DNA of 64,000 bases from Guillardia theta CCMP2712 (Eukaryota; Cryptophyceae; Pyrenomonadales; Geminigeraceae): contig NW_005434664.1 in assembly GCF_000315625.1 (NCBI RefSeq), positions 479,871-543,870 on the forward strand, written 5' to 3'. Below are positions 30,060 through 41,300 of the stretch, piece after piece; position 1 is the first letter of the stretch; every line of letters starts with the position of its first letter. Below the pieces are notes generated by a model. It saw only the letters and a program-made list of their open reading frames with translations, was not told the DNA's origin and ran no database searches. Both the position numbers and the translations under genes were made by a program.

Positions 30060-33000
30060 ATGCGAGCGAGCGATGCGGTGGTTGTCGTTGTCACGGCTCT
30101 CCTCCTCTTCCATGGAACAGATGAATCCACACAAGGTGAAAGAGACAGTGCCTCGCTGCTCCCTCCTCCTGCTCGTTGGGCGGATCTTAGGACAAGTTCC
30201 ATTCCAACAGGCCCTGCCCGGCGATTGCGAGGAGGCGGCGATGAGGTCGAACAGTCGGCTGTGACCTTCTGCCAGCAGCTCCTGCAGGGAAGCTTGGACG
30301 CCAACGAGACGTAGGCGTTCTGATATCCGTGTGTCGGGAGTGATTTTGGTGCACAGAATGATAGTAGAGAACGCATGGCTGTTGTCATCCAAACGAAGAT
30401 ACGTCCAACAGGCTTTTGATTTGTTGTGCAAAGCTGTAAAGATGTTTCCAAGTAGCGCGCGGTACCCATTTTAGTTGCACGACCATGTGGTTTTGATGAA
30501 TGTTTCAGCATACATCACTCTCTGGGCATTTTGCACCTGCAATGCAGTCAGAACTTTGTGGAAGCAGAGTACCATCTAAAACGGTCGTGCGAGTTGGAAC
30601 CAAGCTTCACGAAGCCATGGTCACTTGTCTGCTCTCTGTGGGAGGAGCTGCTGAGAAAGATTCAAGGTGTGGCATCGTCTACCTCAGGTTGTGCGCCGGA
30701 GACATGGAGGAAGCTCGTGCAAGCGTCGAGGACGTCGCTAGGAAGTTTCCTGTCGGAGCTCTGATTCTGTGGCAACCAACGGCCTGAACGACTTCTTGGC
30801 AGGAGGACCCCAAAGTCTGCCATGACGCTGCGATGCTGGTGAGAGGATCGGAGGACGTCGGAGTCGCTGACTCCTCGGCACCACGCAGTCGCTGCAAATG
30901 GGGCAGGAAGCGGATACTGAGCAGGGGAAACGACTGCTCCTGAGGGCCATCGAGTTGAGACCTAATCAGAGCTTGAGCTCAGCCTTGCTGGCCAGCGTCT
31001 ATGTGGGTGGAGGATGTAGACGAAGCCGCGTTGACCCTTGAGAACCGCAGCTCGACGAGGAACGTGAAGATGCGGCGGAGAAGGTCCTGAGGGACGCGTA
31101 CGTTCTCGAGCCCTCGAGCCCGCTGCTCCTTACCGCTCTTGCTGAGCTGATGAAGAGGAGGCACAAGAACTTCGCCGCCTCTGCTCTCGTGCGCTGCCGT
31201 TGGTGAGGCTGTCTGCCCTGATGAAAGCCTGCAGTACAAGCGAGCGATAGAGGTTGACCCGGGACTCCATCCTGAGATCAAAGTTGGACGTTGAGGGAGA
31301 CGCGGCAGACCCTGACATGCGTTGCTGCAGGCAGAGTATGCTAGCTTCTGCACAGACGTCGAGGAGATGAATGAGAAGTCTCATCTTCACGGAGGAAAAC
31401 TCTATCGCAAGGCCATTGCGGTTCGCTGCCTGCCGCTGCTGCTTCTTCCTGACCCGCTGCTCGAAGGAAATGTATGAGACGACGGAGTGGGGGAGATTGC
31501 TAAACAGGTCCAGTCTTGTCCACTACCTGTGCAGGTATGGAAGCATGTTATCGTCTTTGGATCAGCCAAGTGTGCGGAGCTGGTGAGGACGATGCCGTTG
31601 CGGCCTTGAAGCGCGTGACAGGTCACAGGAATAGGGAAAAGAGAAAAGAAGATGAAGAGGACGACGAGTCTGAAGTTGTGCGCGAGTCTATACGAGGCAT
31701 CGAACCTCTCTTGGACATGGAAGACTTCCGTCCCTCGAGCATCTCCGAAGTCGTCTTCCGCATCTTCTTGAAAGCATCGAAGTTGGAGCCGAGGAATTCA
31801 GACGCTTTGAAGGTGAGAAGGTGAAGAGGAAGATGAAAGGAGAGGGAGGGAGAGAGGAAGGAGGTGAAGAGAGAAATGAAAGGAAAGAAGAGGGAGGGAG
31901 AGAGGAAGGAGGTTTCAACGGTTTGATGCTGGCGCAAGGGCCTCGGCAACTCTATCTTTCACTCCAGCAAGGTGACCGACCGTCTCTCGCTCTCGTCTCA
32001 CCTCAGGGCATCAGGACTTGAACAAGGCTGAGATGCTCTTCCGTAGAGTCGTTGCTATCGATCCTCAAGACGGTGCAAGGAGTCTGCAGGTGTCAGGCCG
32101 GCTGACTGGCAGCAGGTCACTCGTTCGCCAACATCGCAGCCATCAAACTCTCTCAGTGGCTCAGTCGCGCCGAGTACTCCTTCGCCGAAGAGAACCCCTT
32201 CAGTCACATCACTCCCATCGTTCGCCACGTGCGCGCACTCCCTGCGGTGATGGCTCAGTGACTATGATACCAGGCGGTCCGGCTCGACCCGGCGAGCGCG
32301 TACGTTAAGTACGTTCACGCCGTCTACATGCTGCGGTGCGAGAAGAACGGGAGTGTTGCTGTGGAGGAGCTGCGACAAGCCGTGAGAAGAGACGGGGCGC
32401 ATGACGGGGCTGACTGAAGGTCAGGTCATGATGGAGCCCAACAACCAGGTTTACTACGGGCTGCTCTCCAACGCCTTCCTGCAGAGAGCCGACGAGTACC
32501 GGGCGGAGTTGGTGACCGACGCTCAGTCGAGCAAGTGGATCATCAAGAGGACGGAAGACTACGAGGCAGGAGCGACCGCTCTGATACAGGCGAGGCGCCT
32601 GCTGCTCCAGTCTCGGGCTGACGGGCAGATGCAGCACTACAAGCTGCGGCTCAAGGCCGAGGAAGGGATGGACCCCGAGGAGGTCGAGAGAGACCTGGCG
32701 CAACGCGTGGAGATTGAGAAGCAGAAATCCTTCGACATGCAAGCTATCCGGCTGGTGCCTCTCCCCCTCCTCCCCCTCCTCTCCTTACCCTCGTCGCATC
32801 ACCACAGGCCATCCAGTCGCTCCGAGACGACACCTACTTCTCAAGCCTCGACAAGAGGACGCTCTCCCGGTCCGACTGGTTCACCACCATCGGCATTCAG
32901 GTGCCCTGACCCCTCGCGTCTCTCGTTCCAACCGGCTGGCAGGGCGGGACTTTCTTCAACGTGTCGAGGTTGGCCCAGTCAGGGGCGCTCAAGGAAGACG

Positions 33001-34193
33001 AGGAGGCAGAGGGAGGAGGAGACTGACGGCCCGGCAGGGTCTGGAGGAGCAGGACAAGGAATGGATCGAATCGTACACCGAGAGGTCGAAGCAGAGTAAG
33101 CTTCCTGTCTTACTTGCCCTCGCACTGCTGACTCCTGCCTGCCAGTCTCGGTCAACCCCTTGCAGGACGTGACGGGGACGCTGGCGATGCAGCGGAGGAA
33201 GCTGCTGGGACTCACGGGCCGCAACTTTCCCATGCCTGAGGTTGAGCTCAAGTCGCTGGAGTACTTCAAGCACAACCGATCAGAGGAGTCGCAAAGCTTT
33301 TCTGACGCTGATCACGTCAAGGGGGAAGGAGCTGTCGACGCGAGTTCCATCATGACAGCAGATGTCGTGGGATCAGAAGATGTGGAGGCGGAGATCGAGA
33401 AGAAGCTCGCGGTCCTCGCGCAAGCTGAAGCCTCCAAGCCCGTGACTCAGCCAGCCTCGGGCTCTCGCAGGCCGAGGAACCTTGAGGTTGAGAGAGAGGC
33501 CGGGAGCAGCCTCGCGCGGGTGGTGGAGGTCCCAACGGCAGAGAACAAGTGGGACTTTGAGCCGAGCAGCAAGCGTCCTCGCATTCTCCATGATGTGAGC
33601 TCATACCACTGCTTGCTCCCTCCCTCCCTCCCTCTCTCTCTTTCTCTCTCATGCAGCCTTTTAGCCAAACCAAGACGTCCCCAAGCTTCCGGTCGTCATT
33701 CCGGAGCTGAACGCGCCTATTGTCGATGCTCGCATGGTTGCTGAGGAAATCCTGTCTCGATACGTGGAGGAAGATGTAGACGAGACAGTAGCTCGCTCTT
33801 GTTGCCTCTGATCGCGCTCGCAGGTGTTCAGTGTGAGGATAGTGGGGTTGAATCCCGACGTCGACGACGAGAAGCTGGAGAGATTCCTGCAGTCTTTGCT
33901 CGGGGAGAGCAGGGGCAGCATCAAGAAAGTTGAGGTGCACTTCGACGAGGAGACAGGTCAGCTCGCCCCTACAGCAACGAGAGCTGATAAGCTTGTCATG
34001 ACGCAGGTGACTCTTACGGTCGAGCGACAGTCAGCTTCACGAGCAGAGCATCGGTGACTTGTTGCCAGTCCTTCCCATCCTGACCCTGCTGCTCCTCCAG
34101 GCTGATCATGTTTGCAACATGCTGCACAACAGATGTCCAGAGGACATTGGCACGTACGGGTCAACGCTGCAAGTGAAACTGCTTCGCAAGTAA
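30060..34193 (+). CDS. TPR-repeat protein with N-terminal signal peptide and C-terminal RRM-like domain (may be two genes)
   Basis: Exon 1 starts with a signal-like sequence (MRASDAVVVVVTALLLFHGT) and a RRLRGGG stretch. At least 12 further short exons carry tetratricopeptide-like helices: EAEYHLKRSCELEPS, AIELRPNQSLSSALLASVY, AAEKVLRDAYVLEPSSPLLL, YKRAIEVDPGLHPEI, SEVVFRIFLKASKLEPRNSD, AEMLFRRVVAIDPQDGA and AVRLDPASAYVKYVHAVYML. A second half follows with VMMEPNNQVYYGLLSNAFL, SRSDWFTTIGIQ and GGTFFNVSRLAQSGALKEDE, a Pro/Lys/Glu-rich linker, then FSVRIVGLNPDVDDEKLERF and KVEVHFDEETG, resembling an RRM fold, ending LLRK at the TAA at 34191. TPRs mediate protein binding; the RRM suggests RNA. 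A secreted RRM protein would be odd, so a gene boundary near 32400-32800 is possible. I do not recognise an orthologue. Confidence 0.55.
31836..31912. repeat. Intronic 23-bp direct repeat
   Basis: Two copies of gagggagggagagaggaagg followed by aggt lie about 46 bp apart in an intron of the TPR gene. Polypurine on the coding strand, which is unusual just upstream of an acceptor. Confidence 0.7.
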
Positions 34194-34831
34194 AGGAGGC
34201 TGAGGATATAAGCTAATACCACAATTCACTGCCTCCTCACATCATGTTCATCCTTATTCTACTTCATCGCCTTCACTTCGGCGCGGCGTCCCATGACATG
34301 CCGCAATCGTTCCTGTACGCCTCCTCCTCCGCTTCTTCGAGGCTACATCAACACAACTTCGTCAGCGCAAGAGATCGCGGAGAGTGAAGGTGGCCGCCGC
34401 ACCTGCTCATGGGACCTGCTCCTGTAGGGTCGATCCTGATGTAAACGTTGACATTCTTGAGCTGAGTCATTCGGAGGAGCTGCGAGTCTCGATCAGCTCC
34501 TCCCGTCTCCTTTCCCTTCTCTTTTTTCTTCTCCCTTCTGCCGCGTTCTGCCTTCCCCAAGTTCTCCCCGCGCCCGTCTCTCTTCGCTCTTCTTTCAGCC
34601 TGTGCCAGTGTTCTTCCCTCCTCCTCCTCCTCCTCCTCCTCCTCCTCCTCCTCCTCCTCCTCCTCCTCCTCCTCCTCCTCCTCCTCCTCCTCCTCCTCTT
34701 CCCTCCTCCTCCCTTGTCTCTTTCGACATTCATACCGCAAACATGGCGACGGTGCAGCCGATTTAGAGCGCCGGGCCGCCCTGCGGGCCGCCTCGGGAAT
34801 GAGATGAGGGAACGAGGGCGATGAGTGAAAT
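34194..34831. other. Intergenic region with TCC array
   Basis: 34194-34480 is ordinary with no gene seen. 34619-34699 is a TCC microsatellite. 34770-34800 has a short GC-rich palindromic run (gccgggccgccctgcgggcc) resembling the GC patches. It probably contains the UVSSA-like promoter. Confidence 0.5.
34619..34699. repeat. TCC trinucleotide microsatellite
   Basis: About 26 nearly perfect TCC units. Poly-Glu, poly-Arg and poly-Leu frames through it are artefacts. Confidence 0.95.
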
Positions 34832-36268
34832 ATGAGGGCGATGATTATTAATCAGCGACTGAGCATGGAGGATGAGCTGAGGAAAACTGTAGGGGGGCAC
34901 ATGCGACGAGTGAGAGGAGGAGAGGAGGAGAGCAGAGAAGCTTCCGAGCGAGAGTTCAAGGCTGCCTGCTCCACCCTCAAGAGGTTCGTCAAGGATGGCC
35001 CTTCCACTGCTGGCCCCTTGGCGTTCGGGGTCCTCCTTCGCCACCTTCGGTGCTCCAACTGCAAGGTGAGAGGACGAGGGTGAAGGTACCTCCCTGGTCT
35101 TGTCTGTGTAGTTGAGATAGAACTTTCAAATAGATTGCCTTCTCTTGTCACCCTCTGATCGATCTTTGTGTTGCAGGAGCGTTACTACGCCTTCAAGTTG
35201 ACAGACTTTGTGTTCTGCAGGTCAGCGTCTTTTCGAAACTGTGTAGTAGAGAATCTAGATGAAATTTTATTGCTGGGAACCGGGCTGAAGTCAGATAAGC
35301 CTCTCCCCCCTCCAGTTCGATACGCTAAGCTGTTACGGGATGAATTTAGATCTATGCTCAAGTCCTGGGCTACTGAGCATGGCGCCAAATATAAGAGTCT
35401 GAACCTGGGCTTGAGTTATGTGACAAGATCGACAGGTTCTGAGCCATCTAGAAACAATCACATCAATGAGCAGGTGATATCTCGATTGGATGAAGTTCAA
35501 AGAAGAGAGCTCTCAAAAGCTGCAAGGAAGACACTGCAAATCAGCTCTAAGCACACTGGGTCAATGCGCACTTACGTCCTCTCGTTTCGAAGGCGCCTCG
35601 AAGACTCTCTGGACTTTCCAGTATTCTCGATGCTAGAGGAGAACGCCGCAGAGCAGCAAGCAGAACGTGAGAGCGAGGAAAAGGCTTGCAACCCTGAACA
35701 ACCGATGAGCTTCGACGATCTCGTTGATGACGATAGTGACAATGAGCATTCTGAGGAGGAGAACGTCGAGCAGTTTGCGAGAGATTTCGGGCTGCCAGCA
35801 GCAAACTATTCCATCAACGTTTCTGTTGGTGGAAGCTCGGAAGTAATGAAGAAGAGAATGACGGACACTGATCGAACTCGATTCCAGAATGAGCTCAGAT
35901 CCATCGGCAAACATCTGAATCAATTGTCTGAGTGGGAGCAGCGAATAAATGAAGCAGTCACAAGGAGAACGTTATCCGATGATCAGCTGCATGCGTATCA
36001 GGACATACAGAAGCTAAAGGATCTCTGTCAAGAAACCTTGACCAGGTGTCAGCAAGTGGGTTTGCATCACGAGGCTTTCGAACAGAATCTATCAGATTCA
36101 GAATGCGAGATGGAGGAAGTGAACATTTTTCCTGCCTCGCATGTCTCACCGGGAACTCAAGAGCCGTCGGATGTGGCAGGTGAGGTGCACAAGCTTCAAC
36201 AGACAATCGTTGGTCATCAGGAGAAGAGACGGAAAACAGGGGCAGGAGTTGTGGGCAAGACCCGATAG
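34832..36268 (+). CDS. UVSSA: UVSSA-like protein (UV-stimulated scaffold protein A), VHS-type N-terminus
   Basis: Two exons joined in phase by a 112-nt intron at 35065-35176. The N-terminal half is a helical VHS/ENTH-like region: LKRFVKDGPSTAGPLAFGVL, then ERYYAFKLTDFVFCRSASFR, NCVVENLDEILLLGTGL, KPLPPPVRYAKLLRDEF and LNLGLSYV. This order is that of UVSSA, which in transcription-coupled repair stabilises CSB and recruits TFIIH to stalled RNA polymerase II. The middle is acidic (DDLVDDDSDNEHSEEENVEQ), the kind of segment known to contact TFIIH. The C-terminal part is helical and then disordered, ending at 36268. The zinc-binding DUF2043 of animal UVSSA is not visible, so it is absent, divergent or on a missed exon. 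Start is either 34832 or the Met at 34865. Confidence 0.75.
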
Positions 36269-36619
36269 ACACGTTTACAGACTGTACAGAGATATGTGAG
36301 GTTGACATCTGTCGATGAATGGGAACTCCACAAACTTGTGCTCTATGATCGACGGAAAGTGATGTGAAGAGAGGATGATTGAATAGAAGGTATTGTGAAT
36401 GAAAGAACGACACACAGCCAGTCGTCAAAATGCAATTTTACTGATCACAGTGACAGAGACGCATAGCCCCAACACTTTAGACTCATTTCAAATGTTAAAA
36501 AGGCCCCGAAAAATCCGTGAGGTAGAAGTCGCGCCATCAAGTCAGCGAAAGATGCATTAAGGATGAGCTGCTGTTCAGAAAACTAGAGCCTTTAACTGAA
36601 AGATGTGAACATGAGATCA
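36269..36619. other. Short convergent intergenic region
   Basis: 3' flanks of the UVSSA-like gene and the small membrane protein gene. Nothing coding is seen; 36480-36600 is AT-rich. Confidence 0.4.
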
Positions 36620-37264
36620 TCAGATGCTCTGGTATGAACCGTCGCCGCTGTTGATGCGCGGGCCTCGCTTCTGAACAAACGTCTTGATCCTCTCCCGGGC
36701 ATTGTCAACGAAGTCGACAGTGAACTGATCGCCTCTCCGGTAAGAGACGAAGACGAGCGCTGCACAAAAGCACAGGAAGAGAGCCATCCAGAACATCTGA
36801 CTGACTGCTCGGCTGTATCCGTCCGACACGGCTTCCAGCGACTCGTTCCATCTCTCTGCCCTGTCATACCCCGAGATCCTCTGCGAGTCTCCCGCGTACT
36901 CTCCGTTGCCGTAGGAGCCTCTCCCACCTTGGTTACCGCATCCATCTTGCTTGATCCAGGTGGTGTCGCCCACCTGCTGCTGGATGCCAGGCCCTGAACG
37001 AACTTCATACAGACCCACCCCTAGAGAGATCGCTTCGCTGTCGCCGTACGCTGTCTTGGTAATGCCACCGCAATCTGCCAGAGCATTGCAGTGCTGCTCC
37101 GCCTCCTCTAGAGTCTCAAAACTTCTACAATCATCGACGCATCCATCCAGCAACACGCTCTCGAAAGGACCATCAAAGCACTCAAGCGAAGGCTCTCCGT
37201 GAGCAAGGTGAGGTTGGTGACTCAAGATCAAAACAGTGATAACAAGAAGAAAGCGAGAAGCCAT
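36620..37264 (-). CDS. Small type I membrane protein with Cys-rich, PAN-like ectodomain
   Basis: Single exon, 214 residues from the ATG at 37264. The frame is open further upstream, but the Met chosen is followed at once by a clear signal peptide (ASRFLLVITVLILSHQPHLA). The ectodomain has six cysteines in ECFDGPFESVLLDGCVDDC and FETLEEAEQHCNALADCGGI, then YEVRSGPGIQQQVGDTTWI. The spacing of the E-E-A-x-x-x-C-N ... C-G-G-I part resembles PAN/apple-like or thrombospondin-type lectin folds used in algal surface proteins, but this is only a resemblance. A Gly/Tyr-rich spacer precedes one transmembrane helix (FWMALFLCFCAALVFVS) and a basic 40-residue cytosolic tail. The function is unknown. It is divergent from the RhoGAP-like gene. 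Confidence 0.75.
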   Translation of the reverse strand: MASRFLLVITVLILSHQPHLAHGEPSLECFDGPFESVLLDGCVDDCRSFETLEEAEQHCNALADCGGITKTAYGDSEAISLGVGLYEVRSGPGIQQQVGDTTWIKQDGCGNQGGRGSYGNGEYAGDSQRISGYDRAERWNESLEAVSDGYSRAVSQMFWMALFLCFCAALVFVSYRRGDQFTVDFVDNARERIKTFVQKRGPRINSGDGSYQSI

Positions 37265-38325
37265 GGGGTCAATGCACAGAGTCTGGGATTGGCTGTTGGC
37301 GGAGTTGAATGTTAGAAGGCTGTCCCACTGTAGGAAAACAGACACAAGTCAGATCATTTTGTCTCTCCAAGGGAATAAGTTTGAAAACCAAAATATTTCC
37401 CGTTATTTCTGCTCACCAGCTCACCGAAGAAATCCTACAACACTAAAACTCATTGCTGCTATCATTACTGCTCTATCCTCTGGGCTTTCATCATTACTGC
37501 TCTATCCTCTGGGCTTTCATCATGGCTAATGCGAATTCTTTTTGCCTTTGCTGATAAAAAAACAGCCAAGGCTTCATTTTTCACGTCTCCTTGTCCCTGT
37601 GCTCTGCCGGTTTATCCTGTCTGATCTACTCTTCCACACATGTCGTCGTACCTGGTCACTTCCTCCTTCACCCTCCCTCCTCGCCCTCTTCCCTTTCCTC
37701 TCCCCCTGCATTCGTCCTCATCGATGACGCAATGCACTGCCACTACCCTACCCCTGTATTTCCCCAACAGAGCAATGAAGAAGACAGAGGTGGGGTCTTT
37801 TTCTATTCTGATCACCCCCAATTCCCTTGCCCTACCCCCTCACTTCCAGTAAACCACCCCTACCCTCAGATCCACGCTCATCTCCCTCATTCCCCAGCCA
37901 TGCATCATCGCCCTCATAACCATATCTCTTTTTCCTTCGGCTGTCAGGGCCGTTTGAAGTTCACAAGCGAAAGCGAAGGAGGCGAGGAGGAAGGTAGCAG
38001 AGAGGAGGCGAGGAGGAGGAGGGCCAGGAGACGAGCAGAGGAGCACTGTAAGGAGTGCATGAGAGAAGAAGGAAACTGGTAGTCAAGGAGTTGGTGGAGG
38101 TGGAGGAGGGCAGGGACGATGTGTCGGACGAGTGTTTCAGGTTGGTAGAGCACGCAAGGGCAAAGAATAGGAACACGGTTTGGTGCAGAACAGGAGCAGG
38201 AGCAATACATGGCAGTTGAGGTCAAGGAGAGACATGGAAACTCGCGTGAACTATCATCCTTCAGCCTGAAACAAGAGGGATGGCCGACAGTCCGGTGATT
38301 TGAAGATCTCGCTCCAGCCAGGACT
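37265..38325. other. Divergent intergenic region
   Basis: About 1 kb between divergent genes. It contains a 29-bp tandem duplication (37461-37522), a pyrimidine-rich stretch (37640-37720) and a C-rich tract with accacccctaccc (37800-37900) similar to 16840-16920. No supportable gene; the frames here are low-complexity. Confidence 0.5.
37461..37522. repeat. 29-bp tandem duplication
   Basis: The segment attactgctctatcctctgg followed by gctttcatc occurs twice in direct succession without mismatch, so it is recent or conserved. Confidence 0.9.
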
Positions 38326-41300
38326 ATGGGGCTGCTAAAGAAGTCATCCAAGAAAGCTTCCTCGGACGAGCCCAAGAACAAGATCGACAAGCATGACGAA
38401 GCGAATGATCCGCTTGGTCTCGGAAGGAACGACTCTCCTGCCTCGGGATCAAGTCGCGGCAAGGAGAAGACAAACGCCAGGGAGGGGATGGAAAACCAGG
38501 AGAACAATCGGATCGAGCGCAAGACTGAAAAACATGCCAAGAAGATCAAGGCAGAGGCAGAGACCATCATAGCCGCCATCGTCTCCCTCGCTCAGGTAGC
38601 AGGCAACGTCCGCGGAATCTTCGAGGAAGTGAGGCCTGTGGAACAAGCCGCGGAGGTGCTGAAGCACTTTGAAAGTGACGGCCATGCTCCCGGCATGCCG
38701 CCACAAGACCCTCACGCGATCGCCTCGCTCATCGTCTACTTCCTGCGCGACAAGGAGGAAGCCGTGTGCACCTCCATGCTGAGGGACGAGATCATGGATG
38801 CTTGCTCCCTGTCCGACGACAAGGAGAGACACGAGCGCCTGCGCAGCATCACGCACGCATTGCCCGCGGAAAACCTCTCCTTCCTCCGATCCCTGCGCGA
38901 GCTCGTGCTTGCTGTCTCTGTGGAGCATGAGGCCTTCTATCAAGACGGGCTTGAGACCAGGATCGACGCTCTTGCCCAGCTGTTCGGCCCGCTGCTGATC
39001 CGACCAGCAGCGTCAGAGATGAAGAGGAAAGCACATCTCACCTCGCTATTCGCCCGCCACCTCTTCGCCAAGACTTCCATTCTCGTACCCTCACCCGTCG
39101 CTCCTCCTCCAGCCGCTGCCGAGGACAAGGAGGAGGCTCAAGATGCCCAGCAGGGAAGCGGCAGGAAGCCGGCGATCCCGAAAATCTCCATCCCCTCCGC
39201 CATGACTGCCCGCGCGCTCACGTTCCGAAATGTGCTAGAGAAGGCCGGAGGCATGCAGACGGCGAGAGAAGGGCTGGCCAAGAAGGAGGGGGAGGAGGGG
39301 GATGGTAAAGGATCCTCTAAGTTGAAAGGCGGGGCCTCGAAGAATGATGCTGAACCAGACCGGAGGAAGAACGCCACGATCAGATTCGCAGAGGAGGACG
39401 AGGACAGTGACGAGACCAACTACAACCAAGCCTCCACCCCCCTCGACTCGACGTGGAAGCGACACGTGCAGAGCCTTACAGACGAGGAGAGGAGAGAGTG
39501 CATGGCCGGCGCCATGCAAGGAGGGCCCCTCCTCAAGTACAGCTCCCGCGGTCGCCCGGTCCAGCTGATGTTCTTCAAGATGTCTTCGAGCGCAGACTCG
39601 CTCTCCTGGGGCCCCGTCGCCTCCCCGGACGACCGCAAGTACTTTCTCTCTCTCCTCAACGTCCAGCTCGTCCTGCCCGGCGACCTTGCCGTCGGTGAGT
39701 TCGCGCATGCCGGGGAAGAGTCGCAGCGGCACCTGCGGCTGGCTCTCGAGCTGAAGGGGAAGCAGAGGCTCGAGCTGGAGGCTCTCAATGCTCCTGCTCT
39801 TCGCATGTGGGGCGTCGCCATCCAGCACGCGATCTTGACCAGGACCTTCTTTTCCGAGGAGACTCCCGGCGAGTCCGCCGCCCTCCCCTTCACCGCTCGC
39901 GACTGGCAGAGGCCCGAGACCGGCGACAGCGAGCAAGGAAGGAGCACGAACCTCTCGCTGCCCCTCCGACCAGCCGCGAGCCATGGCCTCGCCACTGCTC
40001 GCCTGCTCGAAGGGGTCGGAGATGAGCAGGAAGCGGCCGGAAGGTCAGGAGCGACAACATCCCGACCGGTCAGGAGCACGAGCTTCGCTCCTGTGCCTGC
40101 TGGCCCTGCCACAGCCCGCGGACCAGGAGGACGCGATGCGCCGGATCTCTCGATGCTCAACGTGCATGTGCTGCTGAGCAAGGCGAGGCACAACAGGAGG
40201 GAGGATGTGGTGGCGCTGCTGGACAAGGGGGTGCCGGTGGACGCGGAGGACGAGGAAGGGAACACAGTGCTGATCGTGGCTTGCCAGAACAACCACAAGA
40301 GGATCGTGAAGGAGGCGCTGAGGAGGAGGTGCGACGTGAACCATCAGAACAGGAGGGGCGACACCTGCCTGCATTTCTGCTTCGCCCTCAAGTACTTCTC
40401 TCTCGGCCACTACCTCCTCTCCAAGGGCGCTGACCCTTCGATCCGCAACAAGCTCCAGCAGACCTGCTTCGACCGCTGCGCTCCTGAGTCCTTCGACCTC
40501 CCCCCGCCCGACGCCCCCGATGCTGGGGAGGACGAAGGAAAGCGGGCATCCGGCAGAGCGAGGAAAAGGCGAGAAGAGGAGCCGAAGCTGTCGAGCTTCG
40601 AGCAGGAGATGAGGGAGCTGAAGGCGAGAATGGAGGCCCTCGAGAAGGAGAACTCCCTCCTCCGCAGCCGTACTGACCAGGAGACGAAGTCATCCGTTCC
40701 CTCCAGCTCCGTCGGAGGAGAGGAAGAGAAGAAGAGGAGGGAAGAGGAGCTCTCTTCGTTGGCTGAGGTGCTCTACTCCTCCTCTTGCTGCTCTGACATG
40801 TCAGCAGCTCGTCACCCCTGAGTCTCGGGGGAAGTATCAATCGCCGAGCCTCTCCGAACCAGCTTCCACTGTGCAGGTGAGAAGGAGGGGGAGGGGGAGG
40901 GGAGGAGGAGGAGGAAGGGCACAGAGGAGGAGGAGGAGGGGACAGAGGATGGGAGAGGAGGGGAAGGGGAAGGGGAGGAGAGGAAATGATCGAGGTGAAG
41001 GTTGGAGGCAAGTACGAGAGAAGCATTGCGTCATCCTACGACCCGAGCAGAGCTCAGCAGGTGGCTGAGCATGCGACGGGCCTGGGGGAGATGGAAAGCA
41101 ACCTGAACGAGGTGAAGAGAGAGGAAGAAGAAGACAACAAGAGGAGGAGGAGGAGGTGGTGGAGGAGGAGATTGCTGAGTGTCGGAAGCAGGTCCATGCT
41201 GCCATTCACGATGTGGAAGAAGTGTTGTCCAAGGTCACGAGCCCGTTTGCTGTGAGGGAGAGGGAGAGGTACGCGAGGAGGAGACAAGTGTGGAGAGAGG

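Noticed and set aside
34348-34824. Poly-Glu, poly-Arg and poly-Leu frames
   Set aside because: Created by the TCC microsatellite at 34619-34699.
39235-40298. Two minus frames of 249 and 292 codons
   Set aside because: Antisense to the RhoGAP-like/ankyrin exon; no family features.
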